From an uncultured Hyphomicrobiales bacterium (GTDB taxonomy: Bacteria > Pseudomonadota > Alphaproteobacteria > Rhizobiales > Ancalomicrobiaceae), in NCBI GenBank assembly GCA_903930435.1, contig CAIYYN010000062.1, forward strand, positions 1 through 64,000: a stretch of DNA of 64,000 nt, given 5' to 3'. Below the pieces are notes generated by a model. That model searched no databases. It was not told the origin of the DNA and worked only from the letters and a program-made list of their open reading frames with translations. Shown one piece after another: positions 19,818 to 29,167 of this stretch (position 1 is the first letter of the stretch; the number at the start of each line of letters is the position of its first letter). The position numbers and the translations under genes were made by a program.

Positions 19818-20038
19818 GTCTACACCTTGCTATCCTTGCCAAAAAGACCCAAAATCAGTACGATTACAAGCTAAGGATTTCAGCCAAGGACACATATTAA
19901 GAAATTGTCAGACAAATAAGCGTCTTAAATCTCGCATCCGCGATCCTGAAATTGGCCTCGATCTTGCGGACTATTATGAGAGTTCAAAAGCAAATCAAGA
20001 TTAAATAATGAACACCTGCGCGATTTCTATCTTTCATA

Positions 20039-20065
20039 ACAATTTTCACGCTGATGAAAATTTGT
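20039..20065. promoter_or_regulatory. Inverted repeat in the LacI/FAH divergent spacer (candidate operator)
   Basis: ACAATTTTCA (20039-20048) and TGAAAATTTGT (20055-20065) are inverted complements with one extra T. The element lies about 120 bases before the FAH start, in the 367-base divergent spacer 19818-20184. LacI-type operators usually have a central CG, which this lacks, so it may instead be a hairpin or another factor's site. The spacer is AT-richer than its flanks and I see no gene in it. Confidence 0.35.
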
Positions 20066-20184
20066 ATAGGCTGAATTGCAAGCTGGGGGTATTGAGATCA
20101 GACATAACTTCTGGGTTACAAGCTCGAGCATCATAAAAGTAGCCGCACCGGTTCACCTGACTGGCGGTATCGTGGAGGTTCACA

Positions 20185-21375
20185 GTGCAGAACGCGTCCC
20201 AACAATCCTTGCTTCATGTGACAACGTCAATTCCGGTCGATAGCGCAAGCGCAACGCTGGTTGGTCGGGTCTGGCGTCCGGGTATCGGTCCCGCCGTCGT
20301 GACATTGCGCGGCGATCAGGTCATCGACATCACATCCCGGACGATTGCAACGACGCGGGACGTGACCGAACATCCGACACCTGCCGCCCTCATGCGCGAG
20401 GCCAAGGGTGAAGCAATCGCGACCATCGAAGCCCTCTTGCTGAACTCCGATGAGACGGCTCGTGATCCCGCCCAACCGTGGCTACTTTCGCCCGTGGATC
20501 TGCAGGCCATCAAGGCCGCAGGCGTGACCTTTGTCGTCTCGCTGATCGAGCGAGTCATCGAGGAACAGGCACGCGGCAATCCGGCGCGTGCGAGCGAAAT
20601 TCGCGCCGAAATCGGCCGTCTGATCGGCGATGACCTGTCCAAGCTCGTGCCCGGTTCGGATGAAGCCATGCGGTTGAAGGCCCATCTGATCGAACGCGGG
20701 GCCTGGTCGCAATATCTGGAGGTCGGTATTGGACCCGACGCCGAGATCTTCACCAAGGCCCAGGTCCTGTCGAGCGTTGGCACCGGCGCGATGATCGGCC
20801 TGCACCCGGTCTCGACCTGGAACAATCCGGAACCCGAAATCGTGATCCTGATCAATTCAGAGGGTTCAATTGTCGGCGCGACGCTTGGCAACGACGTGAA
20901 CCTGCGCGATGTCGAAGGTCGGTCGGCGCTCCTTCTGGGCAAGGCCAAGGACAACAACGCGTCAGCGGCAATTGGGCCTTTTATCCGCCTGTTTGATGAT
21001 GCCTTCGGTCTCGATGATGTGAAATCTGCCGATGTGTCGCTTGAGGTTCTGGGAACGAACAACTTCCGCCTGGCCGGACGGTCCCGCATGTCCGAAATCG
21101 CGCGACCACCTGAAGCCATCGCCGCTGCGGCCATTGGCCAGCATCACCAGTACCCCGACGGACTGGCGCTTTACCTGGGGACCATGTTTGCCCCGGCAGA
21201 AGATCGCCACGCGCCGGGCAAGGGCTTCACGCATGAACTCGGCGATATCGTCAGCATCTCGTCGCCCCGGCTTGGCACGCTCGTCAATCGCGTCGGCCTG
21301 TCAACCGAGGTTGCGCCCTGGAGCTTCGGACTGGCCGATTTCATGCGCAACCTGGCAGGCCGGGGCTTGCTTTAA
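20185..21375 (+). CDS. Fumarylacetoacetate hydrolase-family protein (2-keto-3-deoxy sugar acid dehydratase type)
   Basis: This 396-residue FAH-superfamily enzyme has a divalent-metal site with E216-P-E218 (NNPEPEIVI) and D237 in the LGNDVNLRDVEGR stretch. The motif GKAKDNNASAAIGPF is typical of the long FAH members that dehydrate 2-keto-3-deoxy-pentonates in oxidative pentose pathways. The reaction is inferred from this similarity. The GTG start is supported by TGGAGG eight bases upstream. Divergence from a LacI regulator fits an inducible sugar-acid gene. It ends 11 bases before the stop of the convergent kinase gene. Confidence 0.75.
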   Translation: MQNASQQSLLHVTTSIPVDSASATLVGRVWRPGIGPAVVTLRGDQVIDITSRTIATTRDVTEHPTPAALMREAKGEAIATIEALLLNSDETARDPAQPWLLSPVDLQAIKAAGVTFVVSLIERVIEEQARGNPARASEIRAEIGRLIGDDLSKLVPGSDEAMRLKAHLIERGAWSQYLEVGIGPDAEIFTKAQVLSSVGTGAMIGLHPVSTWNNPEPEIVILINSEGSIVGATLGNDVNLRDVEGRSALLLGKAKDNNASAAIGPFIRLFDDAFGLDDVKSADVSLEVLGTNNFRLAGRSRMSEIARPPEAIAAAAIGQHHQYPDGLALYLGTMFAPAEDRHAPGKGFTHELGDIVSISSPRLGTLVNRVGLSTEVAPWSFGLADFMRNLAGRGLL

Positions 21376-21386
21376 CTGATATCGAG

Positions 21387-24300
21387 TTATTCGGAGCCGT
21401 CACGGGCTGAAGCAGTAACAGCGTCACGCGTGACGGCGTCAAAGGTCCCGTCGAGGGCTGTGTCCTTGAGCAGCCCGCGGGCTTGCAGCTTGCGTTGCAG
21501 GGCAATACGCGACTCGACGCTGAAAGCCGCCATATCACCAGACAGTGCCGCGACGGCATGGGGTTCCTTGCGCCGGAAAGCGTCCAGTAGATACTCTGCC
21601 ACCCGGTCGGGGTTCTTTGCCCCACCTCTGCCCACGTCTGTCAGGACGGCGGCGTACCACATCGCGAGCGTATCGCCGAGTTGAAGGGCTTTGGTGTAGT
21701 TGAGCAACGCGACCGCATCATCCCTCGGCAAACCGCGTCCGTTTTCCGCGAGGATGCCTAGTTTTACCATAGCGGGTGCAAAGGACAGATCTGCAGCGCG
21801 CTTGTACTGCGCTGCCGCACGGGCGTAATCTACCGGACGTCCGCGACCACGTTCGGCCATCAGTCCCAATTGGAAGTAGCCTGCGGCAAGGCCGAGATCG
21901 GCTGCCTTCTGGAAGTTCTCCTCGGCCTTGGCATCATCGACGGGTCGGCCAAGACCGCCTTCGTGGAGCAACCCCAATTGCAGATAGCTATGCGGGTCAT
22001 TGAGTGCTACGCCTTTCTCATCGAAGGCGAAGGCTGACACATAGTCAGGCTCAATCCCGTTCGACCGGTGAGCTGCAAAGAGTGCTCCGAGTTTGCCGTA
22101 ACTGTCGGCCCGCCCCTTGCTTGCCGCCTTCTCAAACCAGGCAATTGCATTCTGCACATTTCGGGTGTCGCCGATGCCGTCGAATTCGAGGCGTCCCAGC
22201 AATTGCATCGCATTGACGTCGCCAGCGTCAGCAGCCTTGCCCAGCCAGATGCGGGCCTTGGTTGGGTCCGGGGCGGTCCCCTGCCCCGACAGATACAGAT
22301 TTGCCAGCGCCACCATGGCGTCTGGCGTGCCTGAGGCCGCAGCCCGCGAATACCAGTCAAAAGCCTTGGTCAAATCCTTGACATGGGTCGGCGTCAGGCC
22401 CTGTTGATATAATTGCCCAAGACGCAACATGGCAGACGGCAGGCCGAGTTCAGCGGCCTTCGCATAATAGGCCATCGCCTGCGCCACGTCGGGCGAGCCA
22501 TGTAACACGCCACTTTGTGCCAGCTGACCCAATCGCGCATAGGCGTCGGCGCTCGCATGGTTCGTGGCGCGGACATACCACTTTTCGGCCTCTTGCACGT
22601 CAGTCGCATGACCGAACTCAGCCCGTTCATAGGACTGCCCGATGGCAAACAGTGCTGTTCCATTATCAAGCGCCCTCGCCTTTTCAATCAGGGTTGCGGC
22701 CTGTTTCGGGTCGGCGGACTGGCCCTGACCTGCGTTGAGCATGATACCGAGCATGGCCATCGCCGTTGCGTCATCGGCATCAATGGCGAGCCGATAATGT
22801 GTGATGGCATCGGCATAATTCCCCTCCCGCTGCAAAGCCGCTCCAAGCGCGGTTTCAAACCGCCTCACATTGGGGAAGACTTCCACAGCCTGACGACAGG
22901 CGGGCACGGCAAGGGCCGCATTGATGCCCTGGTATGCCACGCCGATCACATCCGACGGGCGATCCTGATGATCCGGCGGGAGCGCCAGCCGATCACAGTC
23001 CTGTGTCGGAACATCACTTCTCAATCCATATCTGGCATTGACCACCGTGAAACCGCGTGGCGCGTGCTTGTCGAGTGCATCCTTCACCTGCGCGATGTCT
23101 GCGACGCGCCGGACGATGCCTGAAACAGCTATCGTCTGGTCTTTCAGGGCAATGGACCCGGTTTCAAACTGGCGGGCCAAGGATGCCGCGAACAGGATCG
23201 CTTCGCTGGCATTGCCAGGTGCGCCGTCGGCGATCTGCATGTGATCGACGAGCTTCGTATCCGGAGCGCGCAGCGATGCAACCTGGGCACGGAGCGCAGC
23301 GTCGGGGATAAAGCCGGATAGCGTCAGTACGCCTTCGGCGATCGTCGCCTGAAGCGTGTAGGGCGAGACCTTGAGCGGCGCGATGGCCAGCGTCACGGGA
23401 ACACGTCCGGGAATGCTCGCCGGATCGATCGGAACCGACACCTTGTCGAGATCGGCGGGATCACGTGGTGTTCCCTGCAGGGTCATGCCCTTGCCGGCCA
23501 CTGAAAGCGTTGCGTGATCAAGTTCGGCGAGACGCGGGCTCAACGCGGCTACCACGGCACCGATGTCAAACGCATTGCCGAGCGCCGTCTGCGTTTCGTC
23601 GTTGATGCGAATGCCCGGAATGGCCGCCGTCAAAGCGTTCGATATAGCCAGCCTCGTGGCGAGATCCGGCAGATAGCCAGTGAGCGTGGCGGAGGGTGTC
23701 GTCGGTGACGCAATCGTTGTCAGCGTAAAGACGTAGGGTGTCACACTGGCCGGAACCAGCGTGACAGCCCCTCCTGCGTCCTGATTGAGCAGGGCCACAT
23801 CAGCGGCGAGGGTTGCGTAAGCCCGGGGCGTCGCCGCGACAACGTTGACGGTCGCAGCATCGCCCCTGACGTCGAGCTGTCCACGTGCCATTTCAGGCAA
23901 ATGCCGGGCAAAAGCTGTGAACCGGAGCAGCAAGCCGCCGGGCGCGCCGCGACCAAGCTTCAGGTGATCGTTGATCGCAACCTCGGGCGCCGATGTTCCA
24001 ACAGCCGCGATAAACGCCTGATGTGTCGCTTCATCCGGGATAAAGCCTGACAAATTGAGCGCTTTTCCATCGAATCTGGCGGTAAAGCGATAAGGCGAAA
24101 CCAGAGCAGGCTGAGTGAGGGAGGCAATCCACGCGCCGATCTGGTCACGAAATCCCAAACCACCCGCGCCCAGCAACAATGATACCGCCAGCGCAGCAAA
24201 GACCAGCCATCTTAAAGCGCGGCGCGGTAAAGGCTGCGCAACTTCGTCTTGCTCGATGGGCAAGGTTTCTGATGGCGAGGAGACGGTCGCCGGTGCAACC

Positions 24301-25379
24301 AGCCGCGTGGCATCATCGATCACAACTGAGGCCGGTGCGCGAGGGAGCGCCCGCGTAGCGTCCGTGTCAGGCAAGGACGGAACAGTCGACGCCGGAGGCC
24401 GCGTGACAGGCGTGATGATCTCGGTGACCGCGTCGGCCCCCTCCCGAGCGCTTGCGGCCGAGACTGCCCCATCTGACCAACCGAGTGCCCTGCGAAATTC
24501 GCTGATGGATTGGGGACGCAGGCGCTCGTTGAGACTCAATCCCTGATCAATGCCAGCCAGAAAGGCGGGTGAGTAATCTGCGGGATTGGCAACCAGCGTG
24601 GCGACCGGGGCCTGTGGATCACGCGCCCCATCGCCGCTCATGCGAGCAAGCCGCGATGTCGGCGCAGTCGGTGTCTTGCCCGTCACCGTGCGAAACAGCA
24701 CGCCCGCCAGCGAGAACACGTCCGTATAGCGCCCATGCACGCCGGAACCGGTCTCGTCGCTCTGCTCAGGCGGCGCATAGCGCAACTGCGCAACAATCTT
24801 GGAGAAGCGCCCCAGATCAATTCCGAGCCCCGCAGCGCCGAAATCGATCAGGACCGGATCGCCGTTCAGCCGCATCATGATATTGCGCGGGGTCAAATCG
24901 CGATGCATCATATTGTGCTCGTGCACATAATCGACGGCATCGAAGAGTTTTTCAAAGAAGGGTCGTATCTCGGACTCGGATGGCGGTGACTGCCTCGCAT
25001 TCAGCCAGTCATCCAGATTGCTACCCTCAATATATTCCATGATGAGATAGCAGGTATTATGCGCGCGGAGGAAATTCTCACCGCGGATAATATAGGGATG
25101 CTGGAACCGGGTGACGACGGATTGCGCCTCATCCTGAAATTTCTTCAGCGCATATTCGTAGGTGCCGCTCTCCACATCCTGATCGACCACGACGGTCGTT
25201 CCGTCACGGCTGGAGATTTCGCGGATGTAGAATTCCTTGATGGCGACCTGCTTGCGCGTCACCTCATTATAGCCGCGATAAGTGATGCCGAAACCGCCAG
25301 CGCCAAGCACGCGATCGATCAGGTAACCGCCGATTTCGGTCCCCTGAGCAAGCGCGAACGGATAGCGCGGATCTTTCAT
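21387..25379 (-). CDS. Membrane Ser/Thr protein kinase with BON-like and Sel1 repeats
   Basis: The 1330-residue protein starts with a complete Hanks-type kinase domain (about 18-300): glycine loop GAGGFG, Lys48 in VAIKEF, catalytic Asp161 and Asn166 in HRDLTPRN, and DFG at 179-181. A proline-rich linker leads to one membrane segment at 390-409. Beyond it are three similar units with SPYRFTARF...LSGFIPD, TPYVFTL...LTGYLPD and SPYTLQA...LSGFIPD patterns (near 429, 530 and 670), resembling BON-type repeats. A run of Sel1-like repeats follows from about 860 to 1270 (LGxLYxxGxGxxxDxxxAxxWYxxAA). The last 40 residues (ALQRKLQARGLLKDTALDGTFDAVTRDAV) resemble a peptidoglycan-binding helix bundle. It is likely a sensor kinase with a periplasmic input half. 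No phosphatase gene is adjacent. Confidence 0.85.
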   Translation of the reverse strand: MKDPRYPFALAQGTEIGGYLIDRVLGAGGFGITYRGYNEVTRKQVAIKEFYIREISSRDGTTVVVDQDVESGTYEYALKKFQDEAQSVVTRFQHPYIIRGENFLRAHNTCYLIMEYIEGSNLDDWLNARQSPPSESEIRPFFEKLFDAVDYVHEHNMMHRDLTPRNIMMRLNGDPVLIDFGAAGLGIDLGRFSKIVAQLRYAPPEQSDETGSGVHGRYTDVFSLAGVLFRTVTGKTPTAPTSRLARMSGDGARDPQAPVATLVANPADYSPAFLAGIDQGLSLNERLRPQSISEFRRALGWSDGAVSAASAREGADAVTEIITPVTRPPASTVPSLPDTDATRALPRAPASVVIDDATRLVAPATVSSPSETLPIEQDEVAQPLPRRALRWLVFAALAVSLLLGAGGLGFRDQIGAWIASLTQPALVSPYRFTARFDGKALNLSGFIPDEATHQAFIAAVGTSAPEVAINDHLKLGRGAPGGLLLRFTAFARHLPEMARGQLDVRGDAATVNVVAATPRAYATLAADVALLNQDAGGAVTLVPASVTPYVFTLTTIASPTTPSATLTGYLPDLATRLAISNALTAAIPGIRINDETQTALGNAFDIGAVVAALSPRLAELDHATLSVAGKGMTLQGTPRDPADLDKVSVPIDPASIPGRVPVTLAIAPLKVSPYTLQATIAEGVLTLSGFIPDAALRAQVASLRAPDTKLVDHMQIADGAPGNASEAILFAASLARQFETGSIALKDQTIAVSGIVRRVADIAQVKDALDKHAPRGFTVVNARYGLRSDVPTQDCDRLALPPDHQDRPSDVIGVAYQGINAALAVPACRQAVEVFPNVRRFETALGAALQREGNYADAITHYRLAIDADDATAMAMLGIMLNAGQGQSADPKQAATLIEKARALDNGTALFAIGQSYERAEFGHATDVQEAEKWYVRATNHASADAYARLGQLAQSGVLHGSPDVAQAMAYYAKAAELGLPSAMLRLGQLYQQGLTPTHVKDLTKAFDWYSRAAASGTPDAMVALANLYLSGQGTAPDPTKARIWLGKAADAGDVNAMQLLGRLEFDGIGDTRNVQNAIAWFEKAASKGRADSYGKLGALFAAHRSNGIEPDYVSAFAFDEKGVALNDPHSYLQLGLLHEGGLGRPVDDAKAEENFQKAADLGLAAGYFQLGLMAERGRGRPVDYARAAAQYKRAADLSFAPAMVKLGILAENGRGLPRDDAVALLNYTKALQLGDTLAMWYAAVLTDVGRGGAKNPDRVAEYLLDAFRRKEPHAVAALSGDMAAFSVESRIALQRKLQARGLLKDTALDGTFDAVTRDAVTASARDGSE

Positions 25380-25521
25380 TCCTGAACCTCGAATACAGCG
25401 GACATGTCATTGTCACTGCTGTCGTTCGCACCAATTTGCCAGGGTTCGGGATGTCGGTGAACCGCAGGCATACGTCGAGGATAACATGCCCCTGCCGTCG
25501 ACATATCAGGTTCGCCGGAGG

Positions 25522-26679
25522 TCAAGCAACACGAGTGGCTGCAATCAATTTGTCATAAGCAGCGATAATCGCCGAAATCGCGATGTCCACGTCGGCCTGC
25601 GTATTCTGTCGTCCGAGCCCGATGCGGATCGAGGAGAGGGCCTCGGCCTCCGTCAGACCAAGCGCGAGAAGCGATGGCGACGGCTCGATTCTGGCCGAGG
25701 CGCAGGCCGAGCCTGCCGAAATCGCAATCGTTTCGCGCAGTTCGTAAAGCAGGTCCGAGGCGACAATGCCGGGAAGTCGGACATTGAGATTATGCGCCAG
25801 ACGAGATTCCAAGCCACCATTGACAACAAGATCAGGAAGACCGGCCCGCAATCCGCTGAGCAGCCGGTCACGAAGTCCTGCGAGCTGATACCCATCTTGC
25901 GCCATGCGTTGACCGGCGATCTCGCAAGCCTCGCCAAATCCGACCGCCAGCGGTGTCGGAATCGTCCCCGGCCTGAGCCCGCGTTGCTGGCCACCGCCGA
26001 CAAACATTGGCGTGACCGTGAACCCTGGTCGCCACCGAACGTAGAGCGCGCCAATCCCTTTGGGTCCATAGAGCTTGTGTGCCGAGAGTGACATCAGATC
26101 GATATCGGCCACGTCGAGCGGGATCTTGCCGGCGGCTTGGGCGGCGTCGGTGTGAAAGATGATCCCGCGCGATGACAGAACCGCGGCAATCTCCGAAATC
26201 GGCTGGATGGTGCCAATCTCGTGGTGGGCCGCTTCAATCGAGACCAACCCGGTCTCAGGCCTCAGGGCATCAGCCAGTTTTTCAAGCGCGTAAAGGCCAT
26301 CGGCACGGGGATAAAGGCGCGTGACTTCGAACTCGCGCATTTCCAGTCGATCTGCGACACCGGCGATACAGGGATGCGCGGTGGCCGTCACGATCACATG
26401 ACGTCGGTTTGCCGGTAATCCCTCGGCTGCCCCAAAAAGTGCGAGATTGTTGGACTCAGTTGCGCCTGATGTGAAGATGACGTCAGCGGGACGCGCCCCG
26501 ATCAGATCGGCCACCTTGGCGCGCGCTTCCTCAATGGCAGCCTCGGCCTGCCAGCCCCAGGCATGATCACTGGAATGCGGATTGCCGTAGGACTCGACAA
26601 ACCACGGCTGCATCGCGTTGAAGACAGCGGGTTCCACAGGGGTTGTCGAGTGATGGTCGAGAAAAATGGGTTTGCGCAT
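25522..26679 (-). CDS. Cysteine desulfurase (NifS/IscS family)
   Basis: The 385-residue PLP enzyme would take sulfur from cysteine for Fe-S clusters or thiolation. The N-terminus MRKPIFLDHHSTTPV is typical. Lys202 in SAHKLYGPKG binds PLP, and Cys326 in GSACASARIEPS is the persulfide-forming cysteine on the mobile loop. The usual ANNEIGTIQPI is AHHEIGTIQPI here. The start is placed at 26679 because all motifs begin there; an upstream extension to 26784 has no homology and overlaps the divergent promoter region. No isc or suf genes are adjacent, so the sulfur acceptor is not shown by context. Confidence 0.9.
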   Translation of the reverse strand: MRKPIFLDHHSTTPVEPAVFNAMQPWFVESYGNPHSSDHAWGWQAEAAIEEARAKVADLIGARPADVIFTSGATESNNLALFGAAEGLPANRRHVIVTATAHPCIAGVADRLEMREFEVTRLYPRADGLYALEKLADALRPETGLVSIEAAHHEIGTIQPISEIAAVLSSRGIIFHTDAAQAAGKIPLDVADIDLMSLSAHKLYGPKGIGALYVRWRPGFTVTPMFVGGGQQRGLRPGTIPTPLAVGFGEACEIAGQRMAQDGYQLAGLRDRLLSGLRAGLPDLVVNGGLESRLAHNLNVRLPGIVASDLLYELRETIAISAGSACASARIEPSPSLLALGLTEAEALSSIRIGLGRQNTQADVDIAISAIIAAYDKLIAATRVA

Positions 26680-26845
26680 GTTTTCAGTATGGCCCGCGCT
26701 AGAACCAAATTGAAGAGGAGCAGCCCAATTGAATGATAGGTGGAGTGAAAATGCGGGTGGAGCTATCCAGGCCTTGCAGTCCATGTCGAAGCAACGCAGA
26801 ATTCAGCGGCTGTTGCGATCTCACTCAACATATTATGCCGGATGG

Positions 26846-27415
26846 ATGTCAGTGCTGAATAGGACCAGATCGAGATTGCTGTGTTTGCTCTGTCTGGCAA
26901 TCAGCGTTCTTGCCCAGACTGCGGCACGAGAGACTGCCCTTGCCGCTCCCGGAGATGGCGCGGGCTGGCAGTATCTTGCCGAGGGCACTGGCGATGAGGA
27001 ACACGAGTACCTGACCTATGTCGAGCACGCCGATGGTCCACGACAGCTGACCTTTGCCTGCAAGCGCGACATCGACACATTCGGCTTCCTGGCTGAAGAT
27101 CTGAGCGACCTGATCGGCCCACGCGACAAGGCGACGCTGACGCTCTCGTCCGGGATCGCCAAATTCAGCATACCAGGCAGCATCGAGCCTGACCCAGAAA
27201 CACAAGCCGCTGGCTTCTTGGCCGAAGTTCCGCAAAGCAACGGTGGACAGAGCCAACTCGCCGCAGCGCTTCAGCAATTATTGCTGTCGGGCAAGCCGAT
27301 CCACATGGCATTCGGACCCAAATCGCGCGATTTGCCACCTGTGACGGGACTACTCGATCCCGGCCGGCGTTTCATGCGGGCCTGTTTCGGCCACGCCCTG
27401 CTCCCCCAGAAATGA
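26846..27415 (+). CDS. Exported hypothetical protein
   Basis: The 189-residue product starts with a Sec signal peptide (MSVLNRTRSRLLCLLCLAIS, then VLAQTAARETALA). The mature part begins near GDGAGWQYLAEG and contains single cysteines in TFACKRD and RACFGHA that could form a disulfide. I do not recognise a domain. The start is set at ATG 26846 because the signal peptide begins there; a longer frame from 26729 would mask it. It is divergent from the cysteine desulfurase gene and followed directly by a hairpin terminator. Confidence 0.65.
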   Translation: MSVLNRTRSRLLCLLCLAISVLAQTAARETALAAPGDGAGWQYLAEGTGDEEHEYLTYVEHADGPRQLTFACKRDIDTFGFLAEDLSDLIGPRDKATLTLSSGIAKFSIPGSIEPDPETQAAGFLAEVPQSNGGQSQLAAALQQLLLSGKPIHMAFGPKSRDLPPVTGLLDPGRRFMRACFGHALLPQK

Positions 27416-27416
27416 C

Positions 27417-27446
27417 AACGGCTCCCCGGAGCGAGGAGCCGTTATT
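27417..27446 (+). terminator. Hairpin terminator
   Basis: AACGGCTCC (27417-27425) pairs with GGAGCCGTT (27435-27443) and is followed by ATT. It begins two bases after the stop of the exported hypothetical gene and could also serve the convergent EF-hand gene. Confidence 0.7.
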
Positions 27447-27500
27447 CTGACCTGGCCTTGAGAGGCAAATGGCGCGACATGACACCGCGCCGATCAGTCG

Positions 27501-28094
27501 TTACTGCTGGTCATTCATCTTGTGATGGGGCTTCCACTCACCATTGCCGCGCGCATGGTCACCACGCATTTCATGCGGGGCGAGAAGACGTAGCATTGGA
27601 CCAGCCAGTTCCGCCTCTTCGCGCGTGATCTTGCCATCGTCATTCAGATCCACGATCGCAAAGCGCTTGCGGGCCGGCTTTTCGAACTCGTCCTTGGTGA
27701 TCTTGCCGTCGCCCTTTGTATCGAGACGCTTCATGATCCAGTCGGCCATTTGCGCCTTGGCTGTTCCGACATGGGCAAGGAGTTCATCGTGATCGATAAA
27801 GCCCTGCTTTTTCGTGTCGATCTTGTCGAAGCGAGCGTCGACCTGTTTCAGGTAGGCATCGATCGTGATGACGCCTGTCTTCTGCGGATCGAGGCGGGCG
27901 AACAATTTGTCGATCATTTGCTCGTGCATCGCGCGCATATCGCCGCGCTGGTGCATCTGGTGACCGTCGACCGGCGCAGTGACAGCGGGGGCGGTGGGAG
28001 TTGGAGCTGCGGTCTGGGCTATGGCAAATCCGGCAGAACCAATAAGGCAGGCAGCAACAACTGTTGAGGCAATAAATTTGATAGGCATTGTCAT
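27501..28094 (-). CDS. Exported EF-hand calcium-binding protein
   Basis: The 197-residue protein has a signal peptide (MTMPIKFIASTVVAACLIGS, then AGFAIAQ). Four EF-hand loops lie near residues 69-80, 93-104, 125-136 and 149-160, the last two being canonical (DTKGDGKITKDEF and DLNDDGKITREEA). The first two loops lack some acidic ligands and may not bind Ca2+. The C-terminus is His-rich. The start at 28094 is chosen because GGGAG lies nine bases upstream. The function of such periplasmic proteins in alphaproteobacteria is largely unknown. Confidence 0.85.
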   Translation of the reverse strand: MTMPIKFIASTVVAACLIGSAGFAIAQTAAPTPTAPAVTAPVDGHQMHQRGDMRAMHEQMIDKLFARLDPQKTGVITIDAYLKQVDARFDKIDTKKQGFIDHDELLAHVGTAKAQMADWIMKRLDTKGDGKITKDEFEKPARKRFAIVDLNDDGKITREEAELAGPMLRLLAPHEMRGDHARGNGEWKPHHKMNDQQ

Positions 28095-28266
28095 TTTAGT
28101 CTCCCATGTGATGGATGGGACAACGAGGCAGGGTATCGTAATCGCTTCGTTCATCCCGACGCGGGCTGTTGTTCCGCGTTGAGATGAACCATATCGAACC
28201 CGAGATGACGGCAGTCTGGCCGTGGCATTAAACTTCGTTCATGTTAGGACTCGTTGACAAACCCGA

Positions 28267-29052
28267 TCAATGCTTGATGGGGTCCAGCCCTGTTGCAGCG
28301 ACCATGGCAATAGCCTTGTCGGTCGCGAGATAATCGAACAGAGCCTTTGCGCCTTCGGGGTGCTCTGCGTTGACCGGAACACCGGCAGAATAGAGGGTGA
28401 CCTTCTGAGCCCCGTCCGGGATCTTGCCGACAAAATCAACACCCTTGATCGCCAGCAGTTCACTGACCTGCTGGAAGCCAATCTCAGCCTCGCCCTTGGC
28501 GACCACGCTGGCGACGGGAACGGCAACGATCCTGTGGCTCTTGGGCGCCAATTCAGCCTCAAGTCCCAGTATCTTGAACATTTCCCGGGAGATATAGACA
28601 CCGCTGGCGCTATCGGAATAAGCGATGGACTTGGCAGCAAGCAGGGCGGCCTTGAACGATGCGAGATCATGAATGTCCGGCTTGGGCTCTCCCGCACGAA
28701 CCACCATGCCGATGCTGGAATTGGCCATGTCGATCCGGCTGTCTGCCTTGACGGCACCATTCTTGATCAGATCGCCAAGGGCGTAACCGACCATGAAAAC
28801 CGCATCGGCCTTCTCGCCCCGCGCCAGACGCGCCGGGATCGCCGTCGGGTCTGTCCCCATCGACGGTCCGACGATCACGTTCAGATGATAGCCTGTCTGC
28901 TTCTCGAAATCCGCCGCGATGAGCGGAAGGGCAGCCGTGTAGCCGCCGGATGTCATGACCGTGACGTCGCCGGCAAGGCTTGCAGTACCGCCGGTCGATA
29001 CGGCCAGCAAACTCAGCATGATCGCTGAAAATGTCGATTTAAACAGGCTCAT
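28267..29052 (-). CDS. ModA-like periplasmic substrate-binding protein
   Basis: The 261-residue protein has a signal peptide ending near GGTASLAGDV and then a molybdate-type binding fold (VTVMTSGGYTAALPLIAADFEKQTG...ADAVFMVGYALGDLIKNGAV...YSDSASGVYISREMFKILGL). It is of the SBP_bac_11 type. No ABC permease or ATPase is adjacent. It is divergent, over 115 bases, from an MHS-type MFS permease. The ligand may be an organic anion rather than molybdate; this is inference from the neighbour only. Confidence 0.8.
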   Translation of the reverse strand: MSLFKSTFSAIMLSLLAVSTGGTASLAGDVTVMTSGGYTAALPLIAADFEKQTGYHLNVIVGPSMGTDPTAIPARLARGEKADAVFMVGYALGDLIKNGAVKADSRIDMANSSIGMVVRAGEPKPDIHDLASFKAALLAAKSIAYSDSASGVYISREMFKILGLEAELAPKSHRIVAVPVASVVAKGEAEIGFQQVSELLAIKGVDFVGKIPDGAQKVTLYSAGVPVNAEHPEGAKALFDYLATDKAIAMVAATGLDPIKH

Positions 29053-29167
29053 GTGGCCTCCCCCTACTGTTTGCCGACTTCGGCCTGACTTTTTTATGGC
29101 GACGGATTGATCGCTGGTGTAAGGACTTAACAAAGACTTAAGCAAAGTTCAAACGGGAGTGAGCGCG

